From positions 1 to 31,146 of the forward strand of contig CAAGIZ010000139.1 of the NCBI GenBank assembly GCA_900770075.1: a DNA stretch of 31,146 nucleotides. Direction: 5' to 3'. Both the position numbers and the translations under genes were made by a program. Positions 15,033 through 22,013 of the stretch are shown here, piece by piece. Under the pieces are notes generated by a model that ran no database searches, had not been told where the DNA came from, and saw nothing but the letters and a program-made list of their open reading frames with translations. Position 1 is the stretch's first letter; the number at the start of each line of letters is the position of its first letter. The stretch comes from Spirochaetia bacterium (lineage in GTDB: Bacteria > Spirochaetota > Spirochaetia > Treponematales > Treponemataceae).

Positions 15033-16094
15033 ATGGAATCTAAAACAGTCGGTGTTATTGGTGCTGGTGCCTGGGGGTCTGGTCTTGCACAGGCCATTGC
15101 CAGAGGCGGACACAAAGTCCAGATGTGGGCACGGGAACAGGATGTGGTAGACGGCATCAATAACAATCATGAAAATAAGCGCTATCTTCCGGGTTATCCC
15201 CTTTCTGAAAATATGACTGCTTCTTCTGATATAAAAGAAGTTGCCAGCGGAAAAGAATTTTTGATTCTTGCTTCTCCTTCGCTTTATCTTGCTTCTACGG
15301 CAAAACAGCTGCTTGATGTAGAAGACATAAAGCAGGGCAAGGTTACCATAGGCGTAATTACCAAAGGGTTCATCACTTCTCAAGAGGGACCTAAACTGGT
15401 TCTTGAAACTCTGGAATCCGTGCTGCCTGAATGTTATAAGGGGCAGTTGGTTTACATTGCAGGGCCTTCCCACGCTGAAGAAGTTGCCATGGGAAAACTC
15501 ACCGGCCTGATTGCTGCTTCCGAAAATGCAAAAAACTCCATCCGCTTTAGGGAACTGATGCATGTTCCCGGCCTTATGGTATATTCTTCTCTGGACGTTA
15601 TAGGCGTTCAGATTTGTGCAGCCGCTAAAAACGTCATTGCCATAGTTTACGGTGCCTTGGATGCCATTGCCGAACAGTCAGATCAGTTTGGCGACAATGC
15701 AGAATCCCTGCTTCTTGCAGCGGGACTTAATGAAATTCAGACTCTGGGTATGGCTATGGGTGCCACTCATCCGGAAACCTTTACTTCCATTGCCGGAGTC
15801 GGAGATTTGGATGTAACCTGCCGTTCTAAATACGGACGGAACCGTCGTTTTGGTCAGGATATGATAAAAACTGATATGCTGGACAAATTCAAAGACCTTG
15901 ACGACCTGATTGCCCGCATAGGAGAAATCGGCTATCTGTCTGAAGGTGCTGTTGCCTGCAAGTACGTCCACGAAATTGCGGTAAAATTCGGCATAAAGCT
16001 TTTAATCTGCGAAGGACTTTACAGAATACTCAACAAGGAAATAAAGCCTGAAGAGTTGATTAACAGGCTTTTGACGACAGGAAAAATCGACTGA
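15033..16094 (+). CDS. gpsA: NAD(P)-dependent glycerol-3-phosphate dehydrogenase
   Basis: GpsA reduces dihydroxyacetone phosphate to sn-glycerol 3-phosphate, the backbone for phospholipids and lipoprotein diacylglycerol. The Rossmann motif GVIGAGAWGSGLAQAIARGG lies at residues 7-26. GVITKGF (107-113) carries the conserved Lys111. AGPSHAEEVA (143-152) and AAAKNVIAI (196-204, Lys199) are the substrate-domain signatures, and CRSKYGRNRRFG follows. At 353 residues it is slightly longer than most homologues. The ATG has GAGG eight bases upstream. It has its own promoter and lies 46 bases before ffh, so the two may be co-transcribed. Confidence 0.96.
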   Translation: MESKTVGVIGAGAWGSGLAQAIARGGHKVQMWAREQDVVDGINNNHENKRYLPGYPLSENMTASSDIKEVASGKEFLILASPSLYLASTAKQLLDVEDIKQGKVTIGVITKGFITSQEGPKLVLETLESVLPECYKGQLVYIAGPSHAEEVAMGKLTGLIAASENAKNSIRFRELMHVPGLMVYSSLDVIGVQICAAAKNVIAIVYGALDAIAEQSDQFGDNAESLLLAAGLNEIQTLGMAMGATHPETFTSIAGVGDLDVTCRSKYGRNRRFGQDMIKTDMLDKFKDLDDLIARIGEIGYLSEGAVACKYVHEIAVKFGIKLLICEGLYRILNKEIKPEELINRLLTTGKID

Positions 16095-16140
16095 TAATCG
16101 GGCCGTAAATACCCTGATACTCTTTTACAGGAAATGAAAA

Positions 16141-17523
16141 ATGCTTGAAAAAATTACAAACACTTTCAGTAACATTGTCCGAACCGTAAGCGGCAAGTCT
16201 GTGATTACAGAAAAAAACATTGAAGAGACGGTAGACCAGATAAAGATGGCTCTTCTTGAGGCCGATGTAAACCTTCGGGTTGTCCGCCGCTTTGTCAATG
16301 CCACTGTGGAAGAGGCCAAGGGTGAAAAAGTCCTGCGGTCTGTGGATCCGGGGCAGCAGTTCGTAAAGATAATCTATGACCGCATAGTAAAGATGCTGGG
16401 GGACGAGAAGGCTGACCTGCAGTTGAAAGGACCTGACACACAGTCCGTAATTCTGCTGCTTGGTCTGCAGGGTGCAGGAAAGACCACTGCTGCCCACAAA
16501 CTTGCAGCCCGCCTTTTAAAAGAAGGCAGAAAGCCAGTTCTTGCTGCCTGCGACCTTGTGCGTCCGGCTGCCGTTGAACAGCTTAAAACCCTGGGTGAAA
16601 AAATCGGCGTAACTGTTTACTCTGAAGACGGGGCTAAGGATGCTGTAAAGGTGGCAAAAAATGCTCTCTCTTTTGCAAAGAAGAACGGTTTTGATACCTT
16701 GATTGTCGATACTGCCGGACGCCTGCAGATTGACGAACAGATGATGGAAGAACTGGTTTGCGTAAAAAAAGCCCTTGACCCTCAGGAAGTCCTTTTGGTT
16801 GCAGATGCCATGACCGGTCAGAATGCCGTTGAGGTTGCAAAATCCTTTGACGAGCAGCTGGGGCTTACAGGCGTAATCCTTACAAAGTTCGATTCTGATG
16901 CAAGGGGTGGTGCTGCCCTTTCTTTAAAGACGATTACCGGAAAACCGATTGTATTTATCGGTACGGGTGAAAAAACTGAAGATTTTGAGCCCTTCCATCC
17001 AGACCGCATTGCAAGCCGGATCCTTGGTATGGGAGACATCGTAAGCCTTGTCGAAAAAGCCCAGCAGACGGTGGATGAAGAAGAAGCAAGAAAGCTTCAG
17101 GAAAAAATTGCCCGCAACGAATTTACTTTGGGAGACATGCTCCTGCAGTTTGAAAATGTTGGAAAAATGGGAAGCGTAAGTTCCCTTTTGGATATGATTC
17201 CCGGTCTTTCCGGTCAGATTGACGAAAGCAAGCTGGACTTGTCTGGAATGAAAAGACAGAAGGCTATCATTCAGGCAATGACCCAAAAAGAGCGGAACAA
17301 CCACCTCATAATCGGTCCAAGCCGCCGAAAGAGAATTGCAAAGGGAAGCGGAACCAGCGTTGCCGAAGTAAACAAGCTTTTGAAACAGTTTGAAAAGACC
17401 CGGCTTACCATGAAAAAACTGAGCAAAAACCGGGGAATGCAGGCAAAACTCATGCAGGGAATGGCTGGTATGGGCGGAGCCGGCGGCGGTTTTCCGGGAG
17501 GATTTCCGGGATTTGGCCGCTAG
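16141..17523 (+). CDS. ffh: Signal recognition particle protein Ffh (SRP54)
   Basis: Ffh binds 4.5S RNA and signal sequences and delivers ribosomes to the membrane receptor FtsY. The N domain helices occupy about 1-95. The G domain has the P-loop GLQGAGKTT (108-116), DTAGRLQID (190-198) and TKFDSDARGG (248-257). The Met-rich M domain begins near 330, with GKMGSVSSLLDMIPGL and RKRIAKGSGTSVAEVNKLLK as the RNA-binding region. The C-terminus is a Gly/Met/Phe tail (MAGMGGAGGGFPGGFPGFGR). The length of 460 is typical. AGGAAAT precedes the ATG. Element C begins about 33 bases after its stop. Confidence 0.97.
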   Translation: MLEKITNTFSNIVRTVSGKSVITEKNIEETVDQIKMALLEADVNLRVVRRFVNATVEEAKGEKVLRSVDPGQQFVKIIYDRIVKMLGDEKADLQLKGPDTQSVILLLGLQGAGKTTAAHKLAARLLKEGRKPVLAACDLVRPAAVEQLKTLGEKIGVTVYSEDGAKDAVKVAKNALSFAKKNGFDTLIVDTAGRLQIDEQMMEELVCVKKALDPQEVLLVADAMTGQNAVEVAKSFDEQLGLTGVILTKFDSDARGGAALSLKTITGKPIVFIGTGEKTEDFEPFHPDRIASRILGMGDIVSLVEKAQQTVDEEEARKLQEKIARNEFTLGDMLLQFENVGKMGSVSSLLDMIPGLSGQIDESKLDLSGMKRQKAIIQAMTQKERNNHLIIGPSRRKRIAKGSGTSVAEVNKLLKQFEKTRLTMKKLSKNRGMQAKLMQGMAGMGGAGGGFPGGFPGFGR

Positions 17524-17555
17524 ACAGGCAAACTGGATTTTTTAGGGTGAACCTA

Positions 17556-17642
17556 GCCCGGATTGGAGCCCCGAAGTCGTTTTGCCTGTGGCAAAACGAT
17601 GGAGCGTAAAGCGGAAGGGCGGAAAGCCGCTTGACCGGGGGC
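17556..17642 (+). repeat. Structured intergenic element, copy C
   Basis: GGATTGG (17560-17566), GCCC (17568-17571), a 9-bp hairpin CGTTTTGCC (17578-17586) / GGCAAAACG (17590-17598) with loop TGT, ATGGAGCG, AAAGCGGAA, GGGC (17617-17620) and GGAAAGCCGC (17621-17630). GCCC pairs with GGGC. An outer CCCGG (17557-17561) can pair with CCGGG (17635-17639). It is downstream of ffh on the same strand, and its 3' end overlaps the -35 of the next gene. Confidence 0.65.
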
Positions 17643-17658
17643 TTGCTCCAAATATAAA
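17631..17658 (+). promoter_or_regulatory. Putative promoter for the DUF218/HD gene pair
   Basis: TTGACC (17631-17636), 16-base spacer, TATAAA (17653-17658). The -35 is part of the right end of element C. The start would be near 17665, leaving a leader of about 14 bases without a Shine-Dalgarno sequence before the ATG at 17679. Confidence 0.5.
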
Positions 17659-17678
17659 AATTTTTGCCATGTAAAATT

Positions 17679-18536
17679 ATGATTTTTTTTATTTTTGTTC
17701 TGTTTTCTGTGCTTTTTTTTGCATATTTTGTGCTCCTGCAGTTTTTGTCGCCGGGAACTTTTTTTGGAACGGTTTTTGGTTTTTCCATTGTCTGGCTTTT
17801 GGCAGCTGTTTTTTTCGGGGTGCTGGCTTTTTTTCAGAAGAAAAATCTATTAAAGCCGTTTTTTAAAAGAATCAGGCTTCGTTTTAAGGTTCTTTTGGGA
17901 ATTTTTGCCGGAGTTTGCCTTTTTGTCTGCGGAATAAACCTGTTTTTTATCTGCCGGCCTGTGCTTTCTGACGGAAGGGAGAGGGTAAAGTATGTCATTC
18001 TTTTGGGCGGCGGAATTACGAAGGACGCTCAATTGACGGATTCTGTTCAAAAAAGGGTGAAGGCTGCCGGTGAATATCTGAAAACTCAGCCCCAGGCTCT
18101 GGCTGTTGTGACGGGCGGGAAGGGGCCTTTTTCTCCCTGTCCTGAAGCTGATGTGTTAAAGCCTGCTCTTGTGGCCTGCGGTATTGAGGAAAGCCGGGTT
18201 TTGGCGGAAGACAGGGCAAAGGACACAATTCAAAACTTTCTGTACAGTGTGCAGCTTCTTTCTGAGCGGGAAAACAAGACAGTGCAGGAGATTTTAAACT
18301 CGCCGGTGGCAGTGGTTACCAGCGATTTTCACCTTGCCAGGGCAGAACGGCTTGCCAGACGGATGGGTTTTACAGAAATTTACGGGGTTGCTTCCAGAAC
18401 GCCGCCTTTTTTTGTGCTGAACAGCTACGCCAGGGAAATATGTTCCTACATAAAACTTAACCTGAGGATTTTTCTTACGGGAAAGCCTTCTCCTCTGGCA
18501 TCTTCTCCGTCATCTGTTACGGTTTTGAAAAAATGA
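17679..18536 (+). CDS. YdcF/ElyC-like DUF218 membrane protein
   Basis: A 285-residue protein with three N-terminal membrane segments (about 1-20, 30-50 and 70-90) and a C-terminal DUF218 domain. The domain shows KYVILLGGGI at about 105-114, LAVVTGGKG, ADVLKPALVACGI, AKDTIQNFLYSV and AVVTSDFHLARAERLARRMG. These are the family landmarks shared by YdcF, SanA and ElyC, of which ElyC and SanA affect the cell envelope in E. coli. The biochemical activity is not established. The ATG at 17679 is preferred; a TTG at 17664 is also in frame. No ribosome site is visible. The stop overlaps the next start as ATGA, so it is coupled to the HD gene. Confidence 0.85.
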   Translation: MIFFIFVLFSVLFFAYFVLLQFLSPGTFFGTVFGFSIVWLLAAVFFGVLAFFQKKNLLKPFFKRIRLRFKVLLGIFAGVCLFVCGINLFFICRPVLSDGRERVKYVILLGGGITKDAQLTDSVQKRVKAAGEYLKTQPQALAVVTGGKGPFSPCPEADVLKPALVACGIEESRVLAEDRAKDTIQNFLYSVQLLSERENKTVQEILNSPVAVVTSDFHLARAERLARRMGFTEIYGVASRTPPFFVLNSYAREICSYIKLNLRIFLTGKPSPLASSPSSVTVLKK

Positions 18537-19588
18537 AGGATTTTGCCGCAGAATACCACAAACTGCTCTGCCGGGATTTTCCCCTCTGGCTTTACGACTA
18601 CGCTTCCCTGCCGCTTGTCCGCAGGCTTGAAGGGGTGGGGCTTTTGTGCGGCACCGACTGGACGCCCCTTTATTCCAATGCCTTCTTTTACAGCCGCTAC
18701 GACCACAGTCTGGGAACGGCTCTTATCCTCTGGAATTTTACGAGGGACAAAAAACAGACCCTTGCCGCCCTTTTTCACGACATTGCCACCGGGGTGTTCA
18801 GCCACGTAAACGATTTTAGGAAGGGCGATGCCTTAAAACAGGAAATAAGCGAAACTCAGACCTTTGAAATTCTCTCTCAGGACGCAGCCCTCCGACAGCT
18901 TTTGCTACGGGACGGAATTGAACTGGAAGAAATTGCAGATTATCACGCTTACCCCCTTTGCGACAACGAAATCCCCCGGCTGAGCGCAGACCGGCTGGAA
19001 TATATGTTTCCCAGCAATTTGGCTCTGGCTTCCAAAAATGCCGGTCGGGTCTGGACTTTCAGCGAAATCTCCAAAATTTACGGAAATCTTTGCATCTTAA
19101 AGAACGGGGAGGGGCTGGAAGAACTGGGATTTTCGGACTTGAATCTGGCGGAACTGTACACCGAAGGTTTTTGCGACTGTGCCCTCATCCTGCAGCGAAA
19201 CGAAAACAAACTTGCCCTGAGTATGCTGGGTAAAATCGTAAATCTTGCCATCGAAAAAAAACTGATTACGGAAAAGGACTGTCTGACAATGCCGGAAAAA
19301 AAGGTGATTGAGATTTTCGACGAATATGCTCAAAAAAACGACACATACCTTTCGGCCCTTATAAAAAAATGGCGCACCATGACCGAAATCCAGCGTTTTG
19401 AAAGGGAGCCTGGGGAAAATTTTTACAGAGTGCATCTTGATGTAAAAAAAAGGTTCATAGACCCCCTTGTAATGCTCCCTGGAAAAAAGCCTGAGCGGGT
19501 TTCTGTCCTGAGTCTGCGGGCGAAAAAATCCATACAGACCCTTTTAAGCTTTAACGACAGCCAGTATGGCGGGGTAAGGCTTTTCTGA
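18533..19588 (+). CDS. HD-superfamily phosphohydrolase (COG1078-like)
   Basis: A 351-residue metal-dependent phosphohydrolase of the HD superfamily. The metal ligands are easy to follow: His58 in SRYDHSLGTA, His82-Asp83 in ALFHDIATGVFSH, His91, and Asp153 in LSADRLEY. This spacing and the AD-Y-H-x-Y-P-L-C-D-N segment (135-144) resemble the dNTPase-like COG1078 branch. The substrate cannot be told from sequence; nucleotides are plausible. It overlaps the DUF218 gene by four bases and is followed by the long hairpin and element D. Confidence 0.85.
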   Translation: MKDFAAEYHKLLCRDFPLWLYDYASLPLVRRLEGVGLLCGTDWTPLYSNAFFYSRYDHSLGTALILWNFTRDKKQTLAALFHDIATGVFSHVNDFRKGDALKQEISETQTFEILSQDAALRQLLLRDGIELEEIADYHAYPLCDNEIPRLSADRLEYMFPSNLALASKNAGRVWTFSEISKIYGNLCILKNGEGLEELGFSDLNLAELYTEGFCDCALILQRNENKLALSMLGKIVNLAIEKKLITEKDCLTMPEKKVIEIFDEYAQKNDTYLSALIKKWRTMTEIQRFEREPGENFYRVHLDVKKRFIDPLVMLPGKKPERVSVLSLRAKKSIQTLLSFNDSQYGGVRLF

Positions 19589-19623
19589 TTTTTTGATTGA
19601 CGTTCATTTGTGTTCTGGCGGCC

Positions 19624-19676
19624 TTTTTGACAGTTTTGCTTTCTTCGGCAGGCTCAGAAACCAAAACTGTCAAAAA
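19624..19676 (+). repeat. Long near-perfect hairpin after the HD gene
   Basis: TTTTTGACAGTTTTG (19624-19638) pairs perfectly with CAAAACTGTCAAAAA (19662-19676). Inside, TTTCT and AGAAA extend the stem after one C/C mismatch, giving about 20 pairs with an 11-base loop. It directly adjoins the AAAAGCCCGG right box of element D (on the minus strand) and occupies the place of that element's second hairpin. It could also stop transcription leaving the HD gene. Confidence 0.65.
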
Positions 19677-19772
19677 CCGGGCTTTTGCGCTATAAAATTG
19701 CCTGGCGGCAATTTTTTCGTTCAGCCGCCTTTGGCGTCCGAACCGCTTCGCGGCTGCAATCCCTGGCCGGGC
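19677..19772 (-). repeat. Structured intergenic element, copy D (divergent)
   Basis: Read on the minus strand: GGCCA, GGATTGCAGCC (19762-19752), GCGAAGCGG, a hairpin with stem GACGCC/GGCG, GAACG, a second stem AATTGCC/GGCAATT, ATAGCGC and AAAAGCCCGG (19686-19677), followed by the 15-bp inverted repeat. The boxes match the other copies but the first hairpin region is rearranged. It is the only copy opposite in strand to both neighbours. Nothing else gene-like was seen in 19589-19833 apart from the parE promoter. Confidence 0.45.
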
Positions 19773-19797
19773 AGGGCAAAAGGGGCGCGGGCAGACC

Positions 19798-19826
19798 TTG
19801 AGAAAATTACAAAATTTATGTATACT
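19798..19826 (+). promoter_or_regulatory. Strong promoter giving a probably leaderless parE mRNA
   Basis: TTGAGA (19798-19803), 17-base spacer, TATACT (19821-19826). The expected start is near 19833, one base before the ATG at 19834. No purine-rich ribosome site lies between. Confidence 0.65.
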
Positions 19827-19833
19827 TAATTCT

Positions 19834-22005
19834 ATGGGTGGAAAAACAGAAACTTCAAAAACAACTGCGGCTGCTAAAACAGGTACGAAATCCGCTGCAA
19901 AAACAACTGCTGCTTCGAAAACAGTTGCAAAAACTTCAAAAACAACTGCTGCTGCAAAGACAGGTACGAAATCTGCTGCAAAAACTCCTGCAAAATCAAA
20001 AAAGCCGGTTGCCGGCATAGACGAAAACGGAACCTTCCGGGCCTGGGACAACGCAAAGACAAAGGCAAAGCCTAAAACTACCGAAGAAAAAACTGCTCCA
20101 AAACGCGGGATTACCGCTGAGCAGACTGCAAAGGCTCTGGCTGCTGCAAAGGCAATTGACCCGTCTTTAAAAAACGCAGGCAAAAAACTTGCAGACTACG
20201 ATGATTCTCAAATCAAGCATCTGGATGCCCTTGAACACATCCGCCTGCGCTCCGGTATGTACATCGGGCGGCTTGGGGACGGTTCAAATCAAAACGACGG
20301 TATTTATGTCCTGCTAAAGGAAGTTATCGACAACTCCATTGACGAGTTTATAGTAGGCTTTGGAAAAAGAATCGACATTCAGATTCTGGAAAATCGGGTA
20401 AAAGTGCGGGATTACGGCCGGGGTATTCCTCTTGGAAAGGTTGTTGATTGTGTAAGCCAGATAAACACTGGTGCAAAGTACAACGATGATGTTTTTCAGT
20501 TTTCTGTGGGCATGAACGGAGTCGGTACCAAGGCTGTCAATGCCCTTTCTTCCTATTTTAAGGTAATAGCCATTCGGGACGGTTTTGCAACGGAAGCGGT
20601 TTTTGAGAGGGGCAAACTTGTTTCTGAGAAGAACAGCATAAAACTTTCCAAGCCTGCAAAAAACGGAACCTATTTTGAGTTTGTTCCTGATGAAGAAATC
20701 TTCGGCAAGTACAGCTTTAACATGGAATTTGTGGAAAAGCGAATCTGGAACTATGCTTACCTGAACACCGGCCTTACTCTCACCCTTAACGGTCAGGTTT
20801 TTGCAAGCCAGAACGGTCTTTTGGATTTGCTGCAGAAAGAGCTTGAAACCGACACTATTTATCAAATCGGCTCCTACACCGGCGAGCACCTTCAATTTGC
20901 CTTTACCCACACCAATGCTTATGGAGAAAACTATTTTTCTTTTGTAAACGGACAGTTTACCAGCGACGGAGGTACTCACCTGACTGCCTTTAAAGAAGGC
21001 TTTATAAAAGGGGTAAATGAGTTTTTCCAGGAAAATTACAAGTCCGAGGATATTCGGGAAGGAATAACGGCAGCGGTTCTGGTAAAGATAAAGGATCCTC
21101 TCTTCGAAAGCCAGACAAAAAACAAACTGGGCAATACGGATTTGCGCCAGTGGATTGTAAGCGAAGTTCAGTCAGGGCTTGACGACTGGCTGCACAAAAA
21201 TCCTAAGGCAGCGGAAATGCTTCAGAAAAAAATCGAAGCAAACGAAAAGCTCCGCACCGAACTCAGTGCCGTAAAAAAAGAAGCCAAGGAAGCGGCAAGA
21301 AAAGTCAGCATCCGCATTCCGAAACTGGACGACTGCCGCTTTCATCTGGAAGACGGAGCCAAAGGCGAAAATTCCATGATTTTCATTACGGAAGGAAATT
21401 CCGCTTCCGGGGTTATGACTCATAGCCGGGATGCAAATTTTCAGGCGATTTTTTCGCTTCGGGGCAAACCTGAAAATATGTACGGAAAAAAACAGTCGGA
21501 TATCTATAAAAACGATGAGCTCTACCAGCTTATGCGGGCTCTTGGAATCGAAAATTCTGTGGAAGACCTGCGTTATTCAAAAATCGTCATTGCAACCGAT
21601 GCGGATAACGACGGGTTTCACATCAGAAATCTGGTGCTTACCTTCTTCCTCGGATATTTTGAGGAACTGGTTACCAGCGGACGGGTCTGGATTTTGGAAA
21701 CTCCGCTCTTCCGGGTGCGCACAAAAAAAGAAAACATCTACTGTTACAGCGAAGAAGAGCGGGACAAGGCTCAGAAAAAACTGGGCAAAAACTGCGAAAC
21801 CAGCCGTTTTAAGGGGCTGGGAGAAATCAACCCCGGTGAATTCCGGCAGTTTATTGACCCGAAAACCATGCACCTTACTCCGGTGGAAGTAAGCCAGTTA
21901 AAGATAATTCCCCAGCTTCTGGCTTTTTATATGGGAAAAAATACTCCTGAACGCCGTTCTTTTATTGAACAGCACCTGCTTTCCAACGCAGAAATTGACG
22001 TATAG
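19834..22005 (+). CDS. parE: DNA topoisomerase IV subunit B with Lys/Ala tail
   Basis: ATPase subunit of a type IIA topoisomerase. Residues 1 to about 125 are a Lys/Thr/Ala-rich basic extension containing a repeated TSKTTAAAKTGTKSAAKT unit, absent from ordinary ParE (about 630 residues) and likely to bind DNA. The GHKL ATPase follows: HIRLRSGMYIG, EVIDNSIDEF (Glu163, Asn167), DYGRGIPLG and GMNGVGTKAVNAL. The TOPRIM domain has FITEGNSASGV, FSLRGKPENMYG and ATDADNDGFHIRN, and the C-terminus has SRFKGLGEINPGEF and FYMGKNTPERR. EGNSASG replaces the usual EGDSAGG; the catalytic Glu is kept. The TOPRIM wording is closest to Bacteroidetes-type ParE. The frame is open from a TTG at 19798, but that codon is the promoter -35, so ATG 19834 is preferred. 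Confidence 0.93.
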   Translation: MGGKTETSKTTAAAKTGTKSAAKTTAASKTVAKTSKTTAAAKTGTKSAAKTPAKSKKPVAGIDENGTFRAWDNAKTKAKPKTTEEKTAPKRGITAEQTAKALAAAKAIDPSLKNAGKKLADYDDSQIKHLDALEHIRLRSGMYIGRLGDGSNQNDGIYVLLKEVIDNSIDEFIVGFGKRIDIQILENRVKVRDYGRGIPLGKVVDCVSQINTGAKYNDDVFQFSVGMNGVGTKAVNALSSYFKVIAIRDGFATEAVFERGKLVSEKNSIKLSKPAKNGTYFEFVPDEEIFGKYSFNMEFVEKRIWNYAYLNTGLTLTLNGQVFASQNGLLDLLQKELETDTIYQIGSYTGEHLQFAFTHTNAYGENYFSFVNGQFTSDGGTHLTAFKEGFIKGVNEFFQENYKSEDIREGITAAVLVKIKDPLFESQTKNKLGNTDLRQWIVSEVQSGLDDWLHKNPKAAEMLQKKIEANEKLRTELSAVKKEAKEAARKVSIRIPKLDDCRFHLEDGAKGENSMIFITEGNSASGVMTHSRDANFQAIFSLRGKPENMYGKKQSDIYKNDELYQLMRALGIENSVEDLRYSKIVIATDADNDGFHIRNLVLTFFLGYFEELVTSGRVWILETPLFRVRTKKENIYCYSEEERDKAQKKLGKNCETSRFKGLGEINPGEFRQFIDPKTMHLTPVEVSQLKIIPQLLAFYMGKNTPERRSFIEQHLLSNAEIDV
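19852..19985 (+). repeat. 81-bp period direct repeat in the parE tail
   Basis: Bases 19852-19904 and 19933-19985 are near-identical 53-base copies spaced 81 bases (27 codons) apart. The few differences are mostly synonymous third positions. They encode the repeated TSKTTAAAKTGTKSAAKT unit, so the tail grew by duplication and can probably still change length by slippage or recombination. Confidence 0.85.
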
Positions 22006-22013
22006 GAAGAAAA

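Noticed and set aside
19798..19833. N-terminal extension of ParE from a TTG
   Set aside because: That TTG is the -35 of a good promoter, so it would not be transcribed from that promoter.
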